Source: a virus. Taken from it: a DNA stretch of 35,922 nucleotides. Below the pieces are notes generated by a model that saw only the letters and a program-made list of their open reading frames with translations, had not been told where the DNA came from and made no database searches. Shown piece by piece: positions 22,802-29,589 of this stretch; within the stretch, counting starts at the first letter, position 1; every line of letters starts with the position of its first letter. The stretch is from the IMG/VR virus record IMGVR_UViG_3300032223_000118, positions 1-35,922 of that record; one strand, 5' to 3'. A program made the translations under genes and the position numbers.

Positions 22802-22872
22802 CTGCCGATACCTCTTGTGATTGCTTCTGCTCTTGCTTTGCGTGCTTCAACTAGGGCTTCAAACATTGACAT
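22798..22872 (-). CDS. Micro-ORF, 24 aa
   Basis: MSMFEALVEARKARAEAITRGIGR is a basic, probably helical 24-aa peptide. Its TGA overlaps the ATG of the 48-aa gene (ATGA). The ribosome site is weak (AAAAAGA), and the Met at codon 3 is another start. It is the first ORF after hsp20 in this chain. Support comes mainly from the overlap. Confidence 0.4.
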   Translation of the reverse strand: MSMFEALVEARKARAEAITRGIGR

Positions 22873-22901
22873 AACAAATCTTTTTAAAGATTTAATTAAT
22901 A

Positions 22902-23387
22902 TCATAGATCTTCCTCAGTTAGATACTGTTTACCATTACCAGACTTAACTGGTACTTTCTTTGGTTTTTGTTCTTCTGGAACTAAACGCTCCAAGAAAAT
23001 CTTTAACATACCATTGAAAAGTTCTGCGTTCTTTACTTCGATGTGATCATCGATAGCAAATGCACGAGTGAATGCACGAGTAGCGATACCTTTGAACAAG
23101 TAGTCATTTGACTCATCTGTTTCAGCAGCAACATTACCCTTAACAACTAATTTACCACCATCAATCTCGATGTCAATTTCTGACTCACCGAAACCAGCCA
23201 CAGCCAATTCAATGGTGTAGTTGTTATCATCATTCTTGCGAATGTTATATGGTGGATAGTTGGGGATGTTTTTCGTCAGATCAGCATGCAAAGTTTGAAG
23301 TTGTTTTGCAGTGTCTTCGAAACCGACAAAGAATTTGTCGAAGTCCTTAAAGCCTGGACCAAATAGCAATGGTAAATTATTACCCAT
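22902..23387 (-). CDS. Small heat-shock protein Hsp20
   Basis: The 161-aa protein has an alpha-crystallin domain, about residues 45-140: YPPYNIRKNDDNNYTIELAVAGF, EIDIEIDGGKLVVKG, and the FARAFxI-like end TRAFTRAFAIDDHIEVKNAEL with NGMLKIFLERL. The N-terminal arm FGPGFKDFDKFFVGF is that of IbpA/B-like holdases. It binds unfolded proteins without ATP and is common in T4-like aquatic phages. The start has AGGAGA. It follows a structured 140-base gap, possibly with its own late promoter. Confidence 0.92.
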   Translation of the reverse strand: MGNNLPLLFGPGFKDFDKFFVGFEDTAKQLQTLHADLTKNIPNYPPYNIRKNDDNNYTIELAVAGFGESEIDIEIDGGKLVVKGNVAAETDESNDYLFKGIATRAFTRAFAIDDHIEVKNAELFNGMLKIFLERLVPEEQKPKKVPVKSGNGKQYLTEEDL

Positions 23388-23530
23388 AGTTTTCTCCTAT
23401 TAAGCGAGTTTATAAAATTACTCTACCCCAAATGGGCATAGAGGTTTGCTGGTTACTGGTTCCAGCGACAGCTTAACGTACTGACAGCTTTACCAACGAT
23501 TCGTAACTTAGTGGTCCTAAGGTGAATTCT
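23388..23530 (-). other. Structured non-coding gap upstream of hsp20
   Basis: No ORF with a ribosome site is seen. On the minus strand the hairpin 23421-23443 (CTCTA with TAGAG around CCC/GGG) is followed by TAATTTT and could end the RegA transcript. TATAAACT at 23407-23414 is close to the late consensus TATAAATA and could serve hsp20. Upstream are a direct repeat GACAGCTT (23467-23474 and 23483-23490, period 16) and GCTGG/CCAGC pairings. No tRNA is recognised. Confidence 0.4.
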
Positions 23531-23698
23531 TTATTCAGCAGTTGCTTCTGCAGTCGCTTCAGCAGTTGCTACAGTTGCTTGTGGGTCACCTTGTTGTTTA
23601 ATCTTTACGATTAAGTTCGCAACTTCCTCGAAAGGGTGTTTACCCAAGCATGCAAGAATAGTGTTTACTTCATTAATTTCAAGTTCAAGTTTAATCAT
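23531..23698 (-). CDS. Small conserved phage protein, 55 aa, with Ala/Thr/Glu tail repeats
   Basis: The 55-aa frame MIKLELEINEVNTILACLGKHPFEEVANLIVKIKQQ resembles short phage proteins with the pattern LxEVNxILxxLGxxPFxEVxxLIxKI. The C-terminus is a tandem ATAEATAE repeat encoded by GCTTCAGCAGTTGC-like DNA (plus strand). The ATG overlaps the TGA of regA (ATGA). The DNA repeat may vary by slippage. Function unknown. Confidence 0.72.
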   Translation of the reverse strand: MIKLELEINEVNTILACLGKHPFEEVANLIVKIKQQGDPQATVATAEATAEATAE

Positions 23699-24114
23699 TT
23701 TGATTTTTTTCCTATGTTATATTTCGGTACTAGTTCCCATTGATCTTTCTCTTTAAAAGAGACGACCTTAATTTGCGACAAAGATGCTTTTTGCTCTGCC
23801 TGCGTATTATTTAGTATCTTTAATAGATCCCAATCTTGAAGCAAACCAGCAATAGCATTTCTGCGCTCGATATCACCACTAGTGATATTCGATTCTTTAC
23901 CATCCAAAGCAAATAGCTCTTTAAAATGGACAATAAAATATCTACCCTGCTTATGTAAGATGTGGCAGGATTGATATAATTTTTGTTCTTTTCTGGACGC
24001 AATACCAATGCGAGTTAGAGTTTCACGAACCTTTAGGAAGTTATCTGGTTCATGCAATGTCACCTCAAGCATCGACTCTGGTTTCCAGTCATAATAAATC
24101 ATTTCGACTGTCAT
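23695..24114 (-). CDS. regA: Translational repressor RegA
   Basis: The sequence MLEVTLHEPDNFLKVRETLTRIGIA (from Met15), LYQSCHILHKQGRYFIVHFKEL and KEKDQWELVPKYNIG is close to T4 RegA in every block. T4 RegA binds start regions of many early mRNAs (including those of gp44, gp45 and its own) and blocks translation. The ATG at 24114 overlaps the gp62 TGA and has an AAGGTGG site, giving 139 aa with 14 residues more than T4 at the N-terminus; Met15 (24072) is an alternative. The order gp44-gp62-regA is as in T4, but gp43 is elsewhere. Confidence 0.93.
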   Translation of the reverse strand: MTVEMIYYDWKPESMLEVTLHEPDNFLKVRETLTRIGIASRKEQKLYQSCHILHKQGRYFIVHFKELFALDGKESNITSGDIERRNAIAGLLQDWDLLKILNNTQAEQKASLSQIKVVSFKEKDQWELVPKYNIGKKSK

Positions 24115-24491
24115 GGTTTTCCACCTTTGTATAATTTTTCTTTTATCATAGTCAAGTCTTGTTCGCTTAAGATGCTTAATGCTTCTTTAGCCTTCTCACT
24201 TGAATACCCATAATACTCTTTAACGAGTTCGATAGATGCAGTATCTGCGTCTTTTTTAGACCATTTACTGAATCGTTTCTTCTTCGAAATAATATTTAGG
24301 AAATAAGAAAATTGCTGGTCTTTATCTAAATCGGGATGTTTATTCATCTCGTTAGCGTAAAGAACAGTATCTGGAAAATACGAAAGTCCTCTATTTACAA
24401 TGAATGGTTTATAATCTTTAGTAGCCTGTGGATCCTCAAATAAATTCTTCTTTGTGTCGTTTATTGCATTTATGAAATCAAACGGACTCAT
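24111..24491 (-). CDS. 62: Clamp loader small subunit gp62
   Basis: The 126-aa protein is shorter than T4 gp62 (187 aa) but keeps its blocks: DFINAINDTKKN, KPFIVNRGLSYFPDTVLYANEMN, FSYFLNIISKKKRFSKWSKK and ELVKEYY. These match the T4 pattern with NxxLSxFPE-type, YLM-type and RxxKWxK segments. With gp44 it opens and loads the gp45 clamp. The position between the membrane-protein gene and regA supports it. The reduced length is in the N- and C-terminal parts. Confidence 0.85.
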   Translation of the reverse strand: MSPFDFINAINDTKKNLFEDPQATKDYKPFIVNRGLSYFPDTVLYANEMNKHPDLDKDQQFSYFLNIISKKKRFSKWSKKDADTASIELVKEYYGYSSEKAKEALSILSEQDLTMIKEKLYKGGKP

Positions 24492-24816
24492 GTTTAAAAC
24501 CCCAACCTATATCCTTTAGATTTTCGGTCTTTGCAATGAATCGTTTTCCAGGAAATCTATTTGCAAGAGATTGTTCTAATTCTAGCCTGTCGTTTCCTTG
24601 ACCCATAAATTCGTTATCGTTACCGTATACATAAAACACATTGTTGTGTTTTTCTATGACAATGTTAATATATGAGTCATCATGCGGTTGTTTCAGTTCA
24701 GACTCTAGATCCGTAAGAATGTCTTCAACATGTTTCTTGGCAGATCTCTCTCTGGCACCCCATCCATAGACAGCACCTAATATAAAAACTAATGTTATCC
24801 AAATAAAATGTTCCAT
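24478..24816 (-). CDS. Small membrane-anchored protein inserted between gp44 and gp62
   Basis: The ATG at 24816 with GAGG five bases upstream gives 112 aa; an extension to 24843 would overlap gp44. MEHFIWITLVFILGAVYGWG (residues 1-20) is one N-terminal membrane segment, followed by a charged soluble part (RERSAKKHVEDILTDLESELKQ) and a small domain (INIVIEKHNNVFYVYGNDNEFMGQG). It probably faces the cytoplasm. No family is recognised. T4 has no gene at this place. It may link the clamp loader mRNA or the fork to the membrane, but this is a guess. Confidence 0.7.
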   Translation of the reverse strand: MEHFIWITLVFILGAVYGWGARERSAKKHVEDILTDLESELKQPHDDSYINIVIEKHNNVFYVYGNDNEFMGQGNDRLELEQSLANRFPGKRFIAKTENLKDIGWGFKHESV

Positions 24817-24823
24817 AGCATCC

Positions 24824-25777
24824 TCATTTAAATTTACACTCAACCATAATTTCGGTGAGTGCTGCCATTATATTTAGTTCGTGATCAGCTACAAATGCTC
24901 CCTGATACTGATACTTAGCCAAAATTAAAACGAGTGCTGGAATGCTATCTTGAACCATGAATGAAACAGAATTATCATAAAGTTCTCTAAACAATCCAGT
25001 TGTATCTGAATCAGAATTCTTACCAACCCACTTACGTGCATTAGTGAAGTCCTTTTCTTTAAGAAATTTGATTAGATCTTTATATGATTCTTGGCTGACA
25101 TTAACTAAGATACCAGAATCAATCTTACCAGAAACGGAGTATCGTTGGAGTTCATTTAACATCCTACGATAATCTGGGAAGTGTTTTGTGATAAGTTCTG
25201 CAACTACCTTAGGATCAAACTCGATGTTCTCTTTCTTAAGAATCTGAGTTGCACGTTTAAAGAAAGTTGCTGCAAGTTCTTGTTTATCTTTAGGATCAAT
25301 TTTAAAGTCGATAACTGAACAACGACTATGAAGTGGTTCAATGATACGATTTTTATAATTACACGTGAAGATGAAACGACAGTTGTTACTAAATTCCTCA
25401 ATGAATGAACGCAGTGCTGGTTGAACAGTATCTGCTTTCATATAGTCTGCTTCATCGATAATGACTACCTTCTTCGCATTAGTCAGCGAAACAGTAGTTG
25501 CAAAACCAGTGATGGCAACTCTGAGAGTTTCCAATAAACGACCCTCATCGGATCCATTGATCATTAGATATTCAGCACCAACTTCGTTACAAAGTGCTTT
25601 TGCTACAGTAGTTTTACCTACACCTGCAGTTCCAGAGAACAAAAATGTAGGAAGTTCGCCTTTAGAAATATACTCTTTAAAAGTATTTTTTAGTGACTCA
25701 GGAAGTACACATTCATCAATAGTCTGTGGGCGATACTTTTCTACCCAGAGAAACTGGTCATCACGAGATTCAATCAT
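24824..25777 (-). CDS. 44: Clamp loader large subunit gp44 (AAA+)
   Basis: The 317-aa protein (T4: 319) has WVEKYRPQTIDECVLP at the N-terminus, Walker A SGTAGVGKTT (48-57), Walker B VVIIDEADYM (about 105-114), the sensor 1 FTCNYKNRII and the arginine-finger block LHSRCSVIDF. Four gp44 subunits plus one gp62 form the ATP-driven clamp loader. The start MIESRDDQFLWVEKYRPQ follows the 108-aa gene by one base. RegA probably represses its translation, as in T4. Confidence 0.95.
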   Translation of the reverse strand: MIESRDDQFLWVEKYRPQTIDECVLPESLKNTFKEYISKGELPTFLFSGTAGVGKTTVAKALCNEVGAEYLMINGSDEGRLLETLRVAITGFATTVSLTNAKKVVIIDEADYMKADTVQPALRSFIEEFSNNCRFIFTCNYKNRIIEPLHSRCSVIDFKIDPKDKQELAATFFKRATQILKKENIEFDPKVVAELITKHFPDYRRMLNELQRYSVSGKIDSGILVNVSQESYKDLIKFLKEKDFTNARKWVGKNSDSDTTGLFRELYDNSVSFMVQDSIPALVLILAKYQYQGAFVADHELNIMAALTEIMVECKFK

Positions 25778-25778
25778 A

Positions 25779-26105
25779 TCAAAGTTCCGCTGTAAAGTTA
25801 TGGAGGTTTGCTCTAGTCAAAAGGTCAGTCAATTCGTAGTTCGAAACGAATCTTCCATGAAGTTTATTATTCTTTTCTTTTTGGATATAAAGACGTGTAG
25901 TCATATTGCGAAAGTCACTATCTTTTAGAAGATGTGATGCGATATGTTGTCGTTCAGATTTAACATAACAGTCATTTCGAAGCACGTGTCTCCAGACAGT
26001 CTTTGCATCTGGTTCGTCATCGCTGACTAAGTCTTCTACCCAAAGTGTTTGATACATCCACTCATTGTTTAGCGTGGGTGTTAAATCAGTTCCTTCATGT
26101 TTCAT
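25779..26105 (-). CDS. Hypothetical protein between halogenase and gp44, 108 aa
   Basis: The 108-aa protein starts at 26105 with GAAGGAA upstream. It is unrecognised: MKHEGTDLTPTLNNEWMYQTLWVEDLVSDD is acidic, then a helical basic part follows (RQHIASHLLKDSDFRNMTTRLYIQKEKNNKLHGRF) and LTDLLTRANLHNF ends it. No catalytic motif. It is separated by one base from gp44 and 20 bases from the halogenase, so they are probably cotranscribed. It could be a helix-rich adaptor; function unknown. Confidence 0.68.
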   Translation of the reverse strand: MKHEGTDLTPTLNNEWMYQTLWVEDLVSDDEPDAKTVWRHVLRNDCYVKSERQHIASHLLKDSDFRNMTTRLYIQKEKNNKLHGRFVSNYELTDLLTRANLHNFTAEL

Positions 26106-26125
26106 AATATATTTCCTTCAAGTTA

Positions 26126-27604
26126 TTACCTATCAAGTTTCACTACAATCCTATTTTGTTCTAATAAAACCTTATGCTCCATATAAGATCCTCTTTGAAC
26201 ATTATCTAGATATTCATTATACATTGACTGCATAATGTTATAACAATTATCACCAGTAGTTTCAGCTAATGTTTTTCTAATATAATCTTCATCATAAAGT
26301 TTTAGTCCGTGCATTACTTGTGCCCAGTTAGCTGCTTGGAACATATTAGAGTCACTAACGAAATACATTTGCAATGGTAATGTTTTCTTAAAATTTTCTA
26401 GATGCTGTTCTATGAAATCTGTTTTAACCATCATGGTTGGAAGTTCTTTCCAAAATGGTGAATCATTACGTTTTGTTATGTAATGCAATTGCACAAAGTC
26501 TACGATGTTATCGAAACATTTAATAAATTTAGTGTTGTATGCATCTTCTGCTTTTTTCTTATCAAGATCCCAAAGTGGAATCAATTTAACCAAACCGAAT
26601 GCTTGCAATATTGTATTACCAATACTAGATGCTTCTAATGGTTCTACAAAAGATGCAGATAGTCCCACAGAGATACAATTGTTAACCCAGAATTTGTCGA
26701 CACGTCCAGCATCAAATTTAATATCTTTTGCTACCTGAACTTTTTCCGAATATACTGACTGAATTTCATCATGGGCTTTAGTAGAATCAATAAAGTCATC
26801 ACAGAACACATAACCATTACCATACCTTTCTTGTGTAGAAATTCTCCAGTTCCAACCAGATGATAGTGCACGTGAAAGAGTATAAGGTTTTAGATCAGAT
26901 ACATCATCTGTTGGGAATGCCAATGCATGATTCATTGGAAGATATTTTTTATATGATACCCATTTAACATCTTGTTTAGATGAAAGGACTCTTTTGAAGC
27001 CAGTACTATCAATAAAAATATCTGCAAAATGTTTATTACCAGTATCATCTAAAACAGATTCTATATCTCCATTTTCTTTTAAAGACAAATCAACGATAGT
27101 TGCATCAATAACAGAAATGTTCTTTTCAGAACAAATTGTTTTAAGGAAATTATTTAATTTGAATGTATTAAAATGATATTGATTTGTTGCCATCAACCCA
27201 TCACGTTGAGAAACTAAATTAGTGTCTACTAAAACATCTTGGGTTTTTATACCACTCACAACTAATGACTTAATGAAAAGCATTCGTTGTGTTGGGTCAG
27301 ATTGGTACTCAGTCCAGAATGGGTCAGATAAAGAATGGAAATAAGATTCTCCATCTCCATTCCAGTTCTCAAACTTAATACCTTTTTTCATAGCACCATC
27401 TGTTTCTCTAACTGCTCTTAGAGAATTAATGCCACAATAATCTACAAACATTTTCCAATGTTCAGTTGAACCTTCACCAACACCGATTATTCCTATCTTA
27501 CCAGATTGAATAACCTCAATGTTATATTCAGGGTATCCCTGTTTTAGAATTAGAGCAGTAACTAACCCAGCTGTACCTGCACCAACAATTTTAATCGTTC
27601 TCAT
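26126..27604 (-). CDS. FAD-dependent tryptophan-halogenase-like protein
   Basis: The ATG at 27604 with AAGGA upstream gives 492 aa. The N-terminal Rossmann motif is VGAGTAG (7-13), followed by GVGEGST (41-47, the flavin halogenase GxGEAT-type loop), GAMKKGIKFENW with Lys73 at the place of PrnA Lys79, GWNWRISTQERYG (250-262, GWxWxIP-like, with Ser for Pro) and FVEPLEASSIG (319-329, catalytic Glu). All key halogenase residues appear kept. The family chlorinates, brominates or iodinates indoles and related aromatics using FADH2. Such genes exist in marine T4-like phages. It lies between gp45 and gp44 and its stop-start region overlaps nothing. The substrate is unknown. Confidence 0.85.
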   Translation of the reverse strand: MRTIKIVGAGTAGLVTALILKQGYPEYNIEVIQSGKIGIIGVGEGSTEHWKMFVDYCGINSLRAVRETDGAMKKGIKFENWNGDGESYFHSLSDPFWTEYQSDPTQRMLFIKSLVVSGIKTQDVLVDTNLVSQRDGLMATNQYHFNTFKLNNFLKTICSEKNISVIDATIVDLSLKENGDIESVLDDTGNKHFADIFIDSTGFKRVLSSKQDVKWVSYKKYLPMNHALAFPTDDVSDLKPYTLSRALSSGWNWRISTQERYGNGYVFCDDFIDSTKAHDEIQSVYSEKVQVAKDIKFDAGRVDKFWVNNCISVGLSASFVEPLEASSIGNTILQAFGLVKLIPLWDLDKKKAEDAYNTKFIKCFDNIVDFVQLHYITKRNDSPFWKELPTMMVKTDFIEQHLENFKKTLPLQMYFVSDSNMFQAANWAQVMHGLKLYDEDYIRKTLAETTGDNCYNIMQSMYNEYLDNVQRGSYMEHKVLLEQNRIVVKLDR

Positions 27605-27611
27605 CGTATCC

Positions 27612-28268
27612 TTAGAAATCGAATGAAGAATCTGCCTCAACTGCTACATAATAAACCAAGTCACCTGTACCTTTAAAACGAGAGATTTTTTTACTAGAAA
27701 TACTGACAGTGTAATCTCCTGGAAGCATTTTTAGATTCTCTACTTTCAAATTAACTTTGAATGTTTTATCTGTAGTTCCTACATTAGAACTATAAGAATT
27801 TCCTGTGGCATTCTTCTTGTCACCAACAACAACTGTAATGTTAGAGCCATCACCAACGATTGAGACATCGGCTGAACGTAAAACAGAAGCAGTCTTCTGA
27901 ATCATATTTAGCATGCCTGCAGACATCGTGAATTCAATCTCATGTGTTGGGAATGTAATTTCCTTGGAAGGTGCAGTAAGGACACTTGCTTCTGCAGCAA
28001 AATACTTAATGCTGTTTCCACCTTCTTTGATGGTCACATACTTATCAGTAAATGTCAATTCAGGATCTTCGAACAAAGACATCGCACCTAGAAACTCATT
28101 GAGATCATAGATTCCAAAGTCAGGGAATGATTCAGTAACAACTGCATCAGCCATTACATTCTTTTGAGCCGAAATAGTGGCTAATTTATTACCAGACTTC
28201 AAAAGCAAATTGCTGTTAATACCAGCAAAGTTCTTAATCAATCCTACTGTTTCTTTAGATAATTTCAT
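27612..28268 (-). CDS. 45: Sliding clamp gp45
   Basis: The 218-aa protein (T4: 228) begins MKLSKETVGLIKNFAGINSNLLLKSG, matching T4 gp45, and ends VYYVAVEADSSFDF, again T4-like. The middle has IYDLNEFLGAMSL. It forms a trimeric ring that holds gp43, and in T4 it also activates late transcription with gp55 and gp33. It is the first gene after a perfect sigma70 promoter. The gene is followed after 7 bases by the halogenase, not directly by gp44 as in T4. It is the natural partner of the C-terminal LExF[FL] tails in gp43 and in three modification enzymes. Confidence 0.95.
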   Translation of the reverse strand: MKLSKETVGLIKNFAGINSNLLLKSGNKLATISAQKNVMADAVVTESFPDFGIYDLNEFLGAMSLFEDPELTFTDKYVTIKEGGNSIKYFAAEASVLTAPSKEITFPTHEIEFTMSAGMLNMIQKTASVLRSADVSIVGDGSNITVVVGDKKNATGNSYSSNVGTTDKTFKVNLKVENLKMLPGDYTVSISSKKISRFKGTGDLVYYVAVEADSSFDF

Positions 28269-28296
28269 TTAAATTTCCTTTTTCAATTAACATAAT

Positions 28297-28325
28297 ATTA
28301 TAATTCAAAACGACCTATTTGTCAA
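28297..28325 (-). promoter_or_regulatory. Consensus sigma70 promoter for gp45
   Basis: Minus strand: -35 TTGACA (28320-28325), 17-base spacer, -10 TATAAT (28297-28302), both perfect matches, 29 bases upstream of the gp45 ATG. The -35 overlaps the stop codon region of the pyrophosphohydrolase gene. It should be the strongest early promoter of the window. Confidence 0.8.
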
Positions 28326-28680
28326 ATTTATTTTTCTCAACAGAATAGTATACATCATGTTCATAAAGAAACATCAGGCAACACATTGCATGTGCCAAAT
28401 GATTCTTGCCAGTTTCGGGATCATTCTGTTCTCCCTCTTTCCATGCCCAAAGATGTCTTTGCATTGCGTCAAAGTATCTGCGTTTTGAGTCAGGAACATT
28501 CTTCCAATTATCTGGCTCATATTTCTCTGCGCCAAAAGTAAGTATCTCTACTGTCGCCTTTAAAGCGAGTGGTGGTAGCAAACCATATTGCAGTTTGCCA
28601 CCATCAAATTTACGACCACCAGTAGTTGCTGTCTGAGATGCTTTAATCTCATCAATCTGTTTTTTTCTATCGCTGGTCAT
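28315..28680 (-). CDS. MazG-like dNTP pyrophosphohydrolase (dATP/dGTP diphosphohydrolase family)
   Basis: The 121-aa protein has the family order GGRKFDGGKLQYGLLPPLALKATVEIL, FGAEKYEPDNWK, RRYFDAMQRHLWAWKEGEQNDPETGKNHLAHAMCCLMFLYE. The charged helices carry the E(x)nE and H/D residues of all-alpha NTP-pyrophosphatases. This group, including phage MazZ, hydrolyses dNTPs, mainly dGTP, to dNMP and pyrophosphate. Two of three metal-binding helices are clear. The likely role is to adjust the dNTP pool in favour of phage DNA; with modified DNA it could also remove unmodified precursors. GAGGG precedes the start. Confidence 0.85.
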   Translation of the reverse strand: MTSDRKKQIDEIKASQTATTGGRKFDGGKLQYGLLPPLALKATVEILTFGAEKYEPDNWKNVPDSKRRYFDAMQRHLWAWKEGEQNDPETGKNHLAHAMCCLMFLYEHDVYYSVEKNKFDK

Positions 28681-28691
28681 AATCCCTCGAC

Positions 28692-28958
28692 TTAACTACG
28701 TTGTGCTGTGAAAACAGAAGCACCCATAATAGCATTAGCGATACGAACCATACGCTTGCTTGGTTGGCCAAGACGATACTTAGTTGTTACTGTACCATCG
28801 TGCAATTTTGCGGTGTTGCTGTAAACAGCATAACCTTGCTCACGTAAATTACGAATTGCAGATGCTGGATGTGCAATATGGAAAGAACCTTTGATCTGCT
28901 TAGCAGTAAATTCTTTTCCAGCCTTTAGATTATCCAACAATTTTTCTTGCTTCGACAT
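28692..28958 (-). CDS. Small winged-helix DNA-binding protein
   Basis: The 88-aa protein contains a helix-turn-helix, KEFTAKQIKGSFHIAHPASAIRNLREQG (about 15-42), followed by a wing (YAVYSNTAKLHDGTVTTKYRLG). This matches the small HTH_39-type phage domain. It could regulate early genes or bind phage DNA. The start has GGAG. It follows the terminator at 28994-29036, so it may be transcribed by readthrough or from a weak promoter that I cannot identify. Confidence 0.75.
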   Translation of the reverse strand: MSKQEKLLDNLKAGKEFTAKQIKGSFHIAHPASAIRNLREQGYAVYSNTAKLHDGTVTTKYRLGQPSKRMVRIANAIMGASVFTAQRS

Positions 28959-28993
28959 ATAATAATATCTCCATAATTATCACCATCTTTAAA

Positions 28994-29036
28994 ATAAAAA
29001 AAGTCGGAGGGGCGATGGCATTACCCCAACCGACTT
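28994..29036 (-). terminator. Strong rho-independent terminator after the 159-aa gene
   Basis: Minus strand: AAGTCGG then GGGG pairs with CCCC and CCGACTT around an 11-base loop, followed by seven T and ATTTT. It is 10 bases after the stop of the 159-aa gene. Confidence 0.88.
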
Positions 29037-29046
29037 GAGAAAACTA

Positions 29047-29526
29047 TTAAACTTGGATACCATTCTCACGAAGGATCTGGTTGAAGTCTTCTGTATCAGA
29101 ATCAATCTCAACTGAATCGTTGATAATGTTTTGGAGACGATTAATCTCCATATTACTTTCTTTCGCAACAACTGCTTTCTTGGCAGGTGCTTTAGCCTTT
29201 GCAACTTTAGCCTTAACTACCTTGGCAGATTTTACTTTTGCAACTTTAGCGACTGGAGCAGAATCCTTGGAATACTGAGACAACTCAGCCTCAGTGGGAA
29301 CAGGGAGTTGATACACTCCACGCTCAACCTTGTTCTTATTGAACAACCAGTTAGGATAACCAATCTTTTCACCCTTAGTACCAGTGCGCTGATCACGCAT
29401 CGTGTAATAGATGGAAGCACACTCTTTCAAAGTAATGTGTGGTTCAGCGACATACTGAGGATGACTCTCAATAACAGCGACCACAAATTTCTTTTGGGAC
29501 ATAGACAAATTAGCGAATTTCAACAT
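29047..29526 (-). CDS. Basic Ala/Lys-rich protein sharing a domain with the MoxR-like ATPase
   Basis: The 159-aa protein has an N-terminal domain of about 75 residues that ends in GYPNWLFNKNKVERGVYQLP. A closely similar block (KYPLWLMKNKVGRGLYAID) is in the N-terminus of the MoxR-like ATPase encoded just upstream. Residues 92-122 form a histone-H1-like tail of Ala, Lys, Val and Pro (SAKVVKAKVAKAKAPAKKA) likely to bind DNA. A helical acidic end follows (INDSVEIDSDTEDF). It has its own consensus promoter and a strong terminator, so it can be expressed highly and alone. Function unknown. Confidence 0.75.
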   Translation of the reverse strand: MLKFANLSMSQKKFVVAVIESHPQYVAEPHITLKECASIYYTMRDQRTGTKGEKIGYPNWLFNKNKVERGVYQLPVPTEAELSQYSKDSAPVAKVAKVKSAKVVKAKVAKAKAPAKKAVVAKESNMEINRLQNIINDSVEIDSDTEDFNQILRENGIQV

Positions 29527-29558
29527 AACAAATTTCCTTTTTCAAAGTTCAAGATACA

Positions 29559-29587
29559 ATTATACAGCAAGATTTTTTGCAAGACAA
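29559..29587 (-). promoter_or_regulatory. Sigma70-like promoter for the 159-aa gene
   Basis: Minus strand: -35 TTGTCT (29582-29587), 17-base spacer, perfect -10 TATAAT (29559-29564), 33 bases upstream of the ATG. The -35 is three bases from the stop of the broken ATPase gene. Confidence 0.75.
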
Positions 29588-29589
29588 GT

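Noticed and set aside
23513-23523. GGTCCTAAGGT, identical to a short stretch of bacterial 23S rRNA (I-CeuI site core).
   Set aside because: Only 11 bases match and the flanks diverge soon after, so it is not an rRNA fragment. A homing-site meaning has no further support.
28315-28680. Evidence for a Z-genome (2-aminoadenine) phage from the MazZ-like gene.
   Set aside because: No PurZ-like adenylosuccinate synthetase is present, and the polymerase is the T4-type family B enzyme. The family is also common in phages with normal purines.
28959-28993. A promoter for the winged-helix gene (GATAAT at 28976-28981 as seen on the minus strand).
   Set aside because: No acceptable -35 box lies 16-18 bases upstream; that stretch is the T-run of the terminator.
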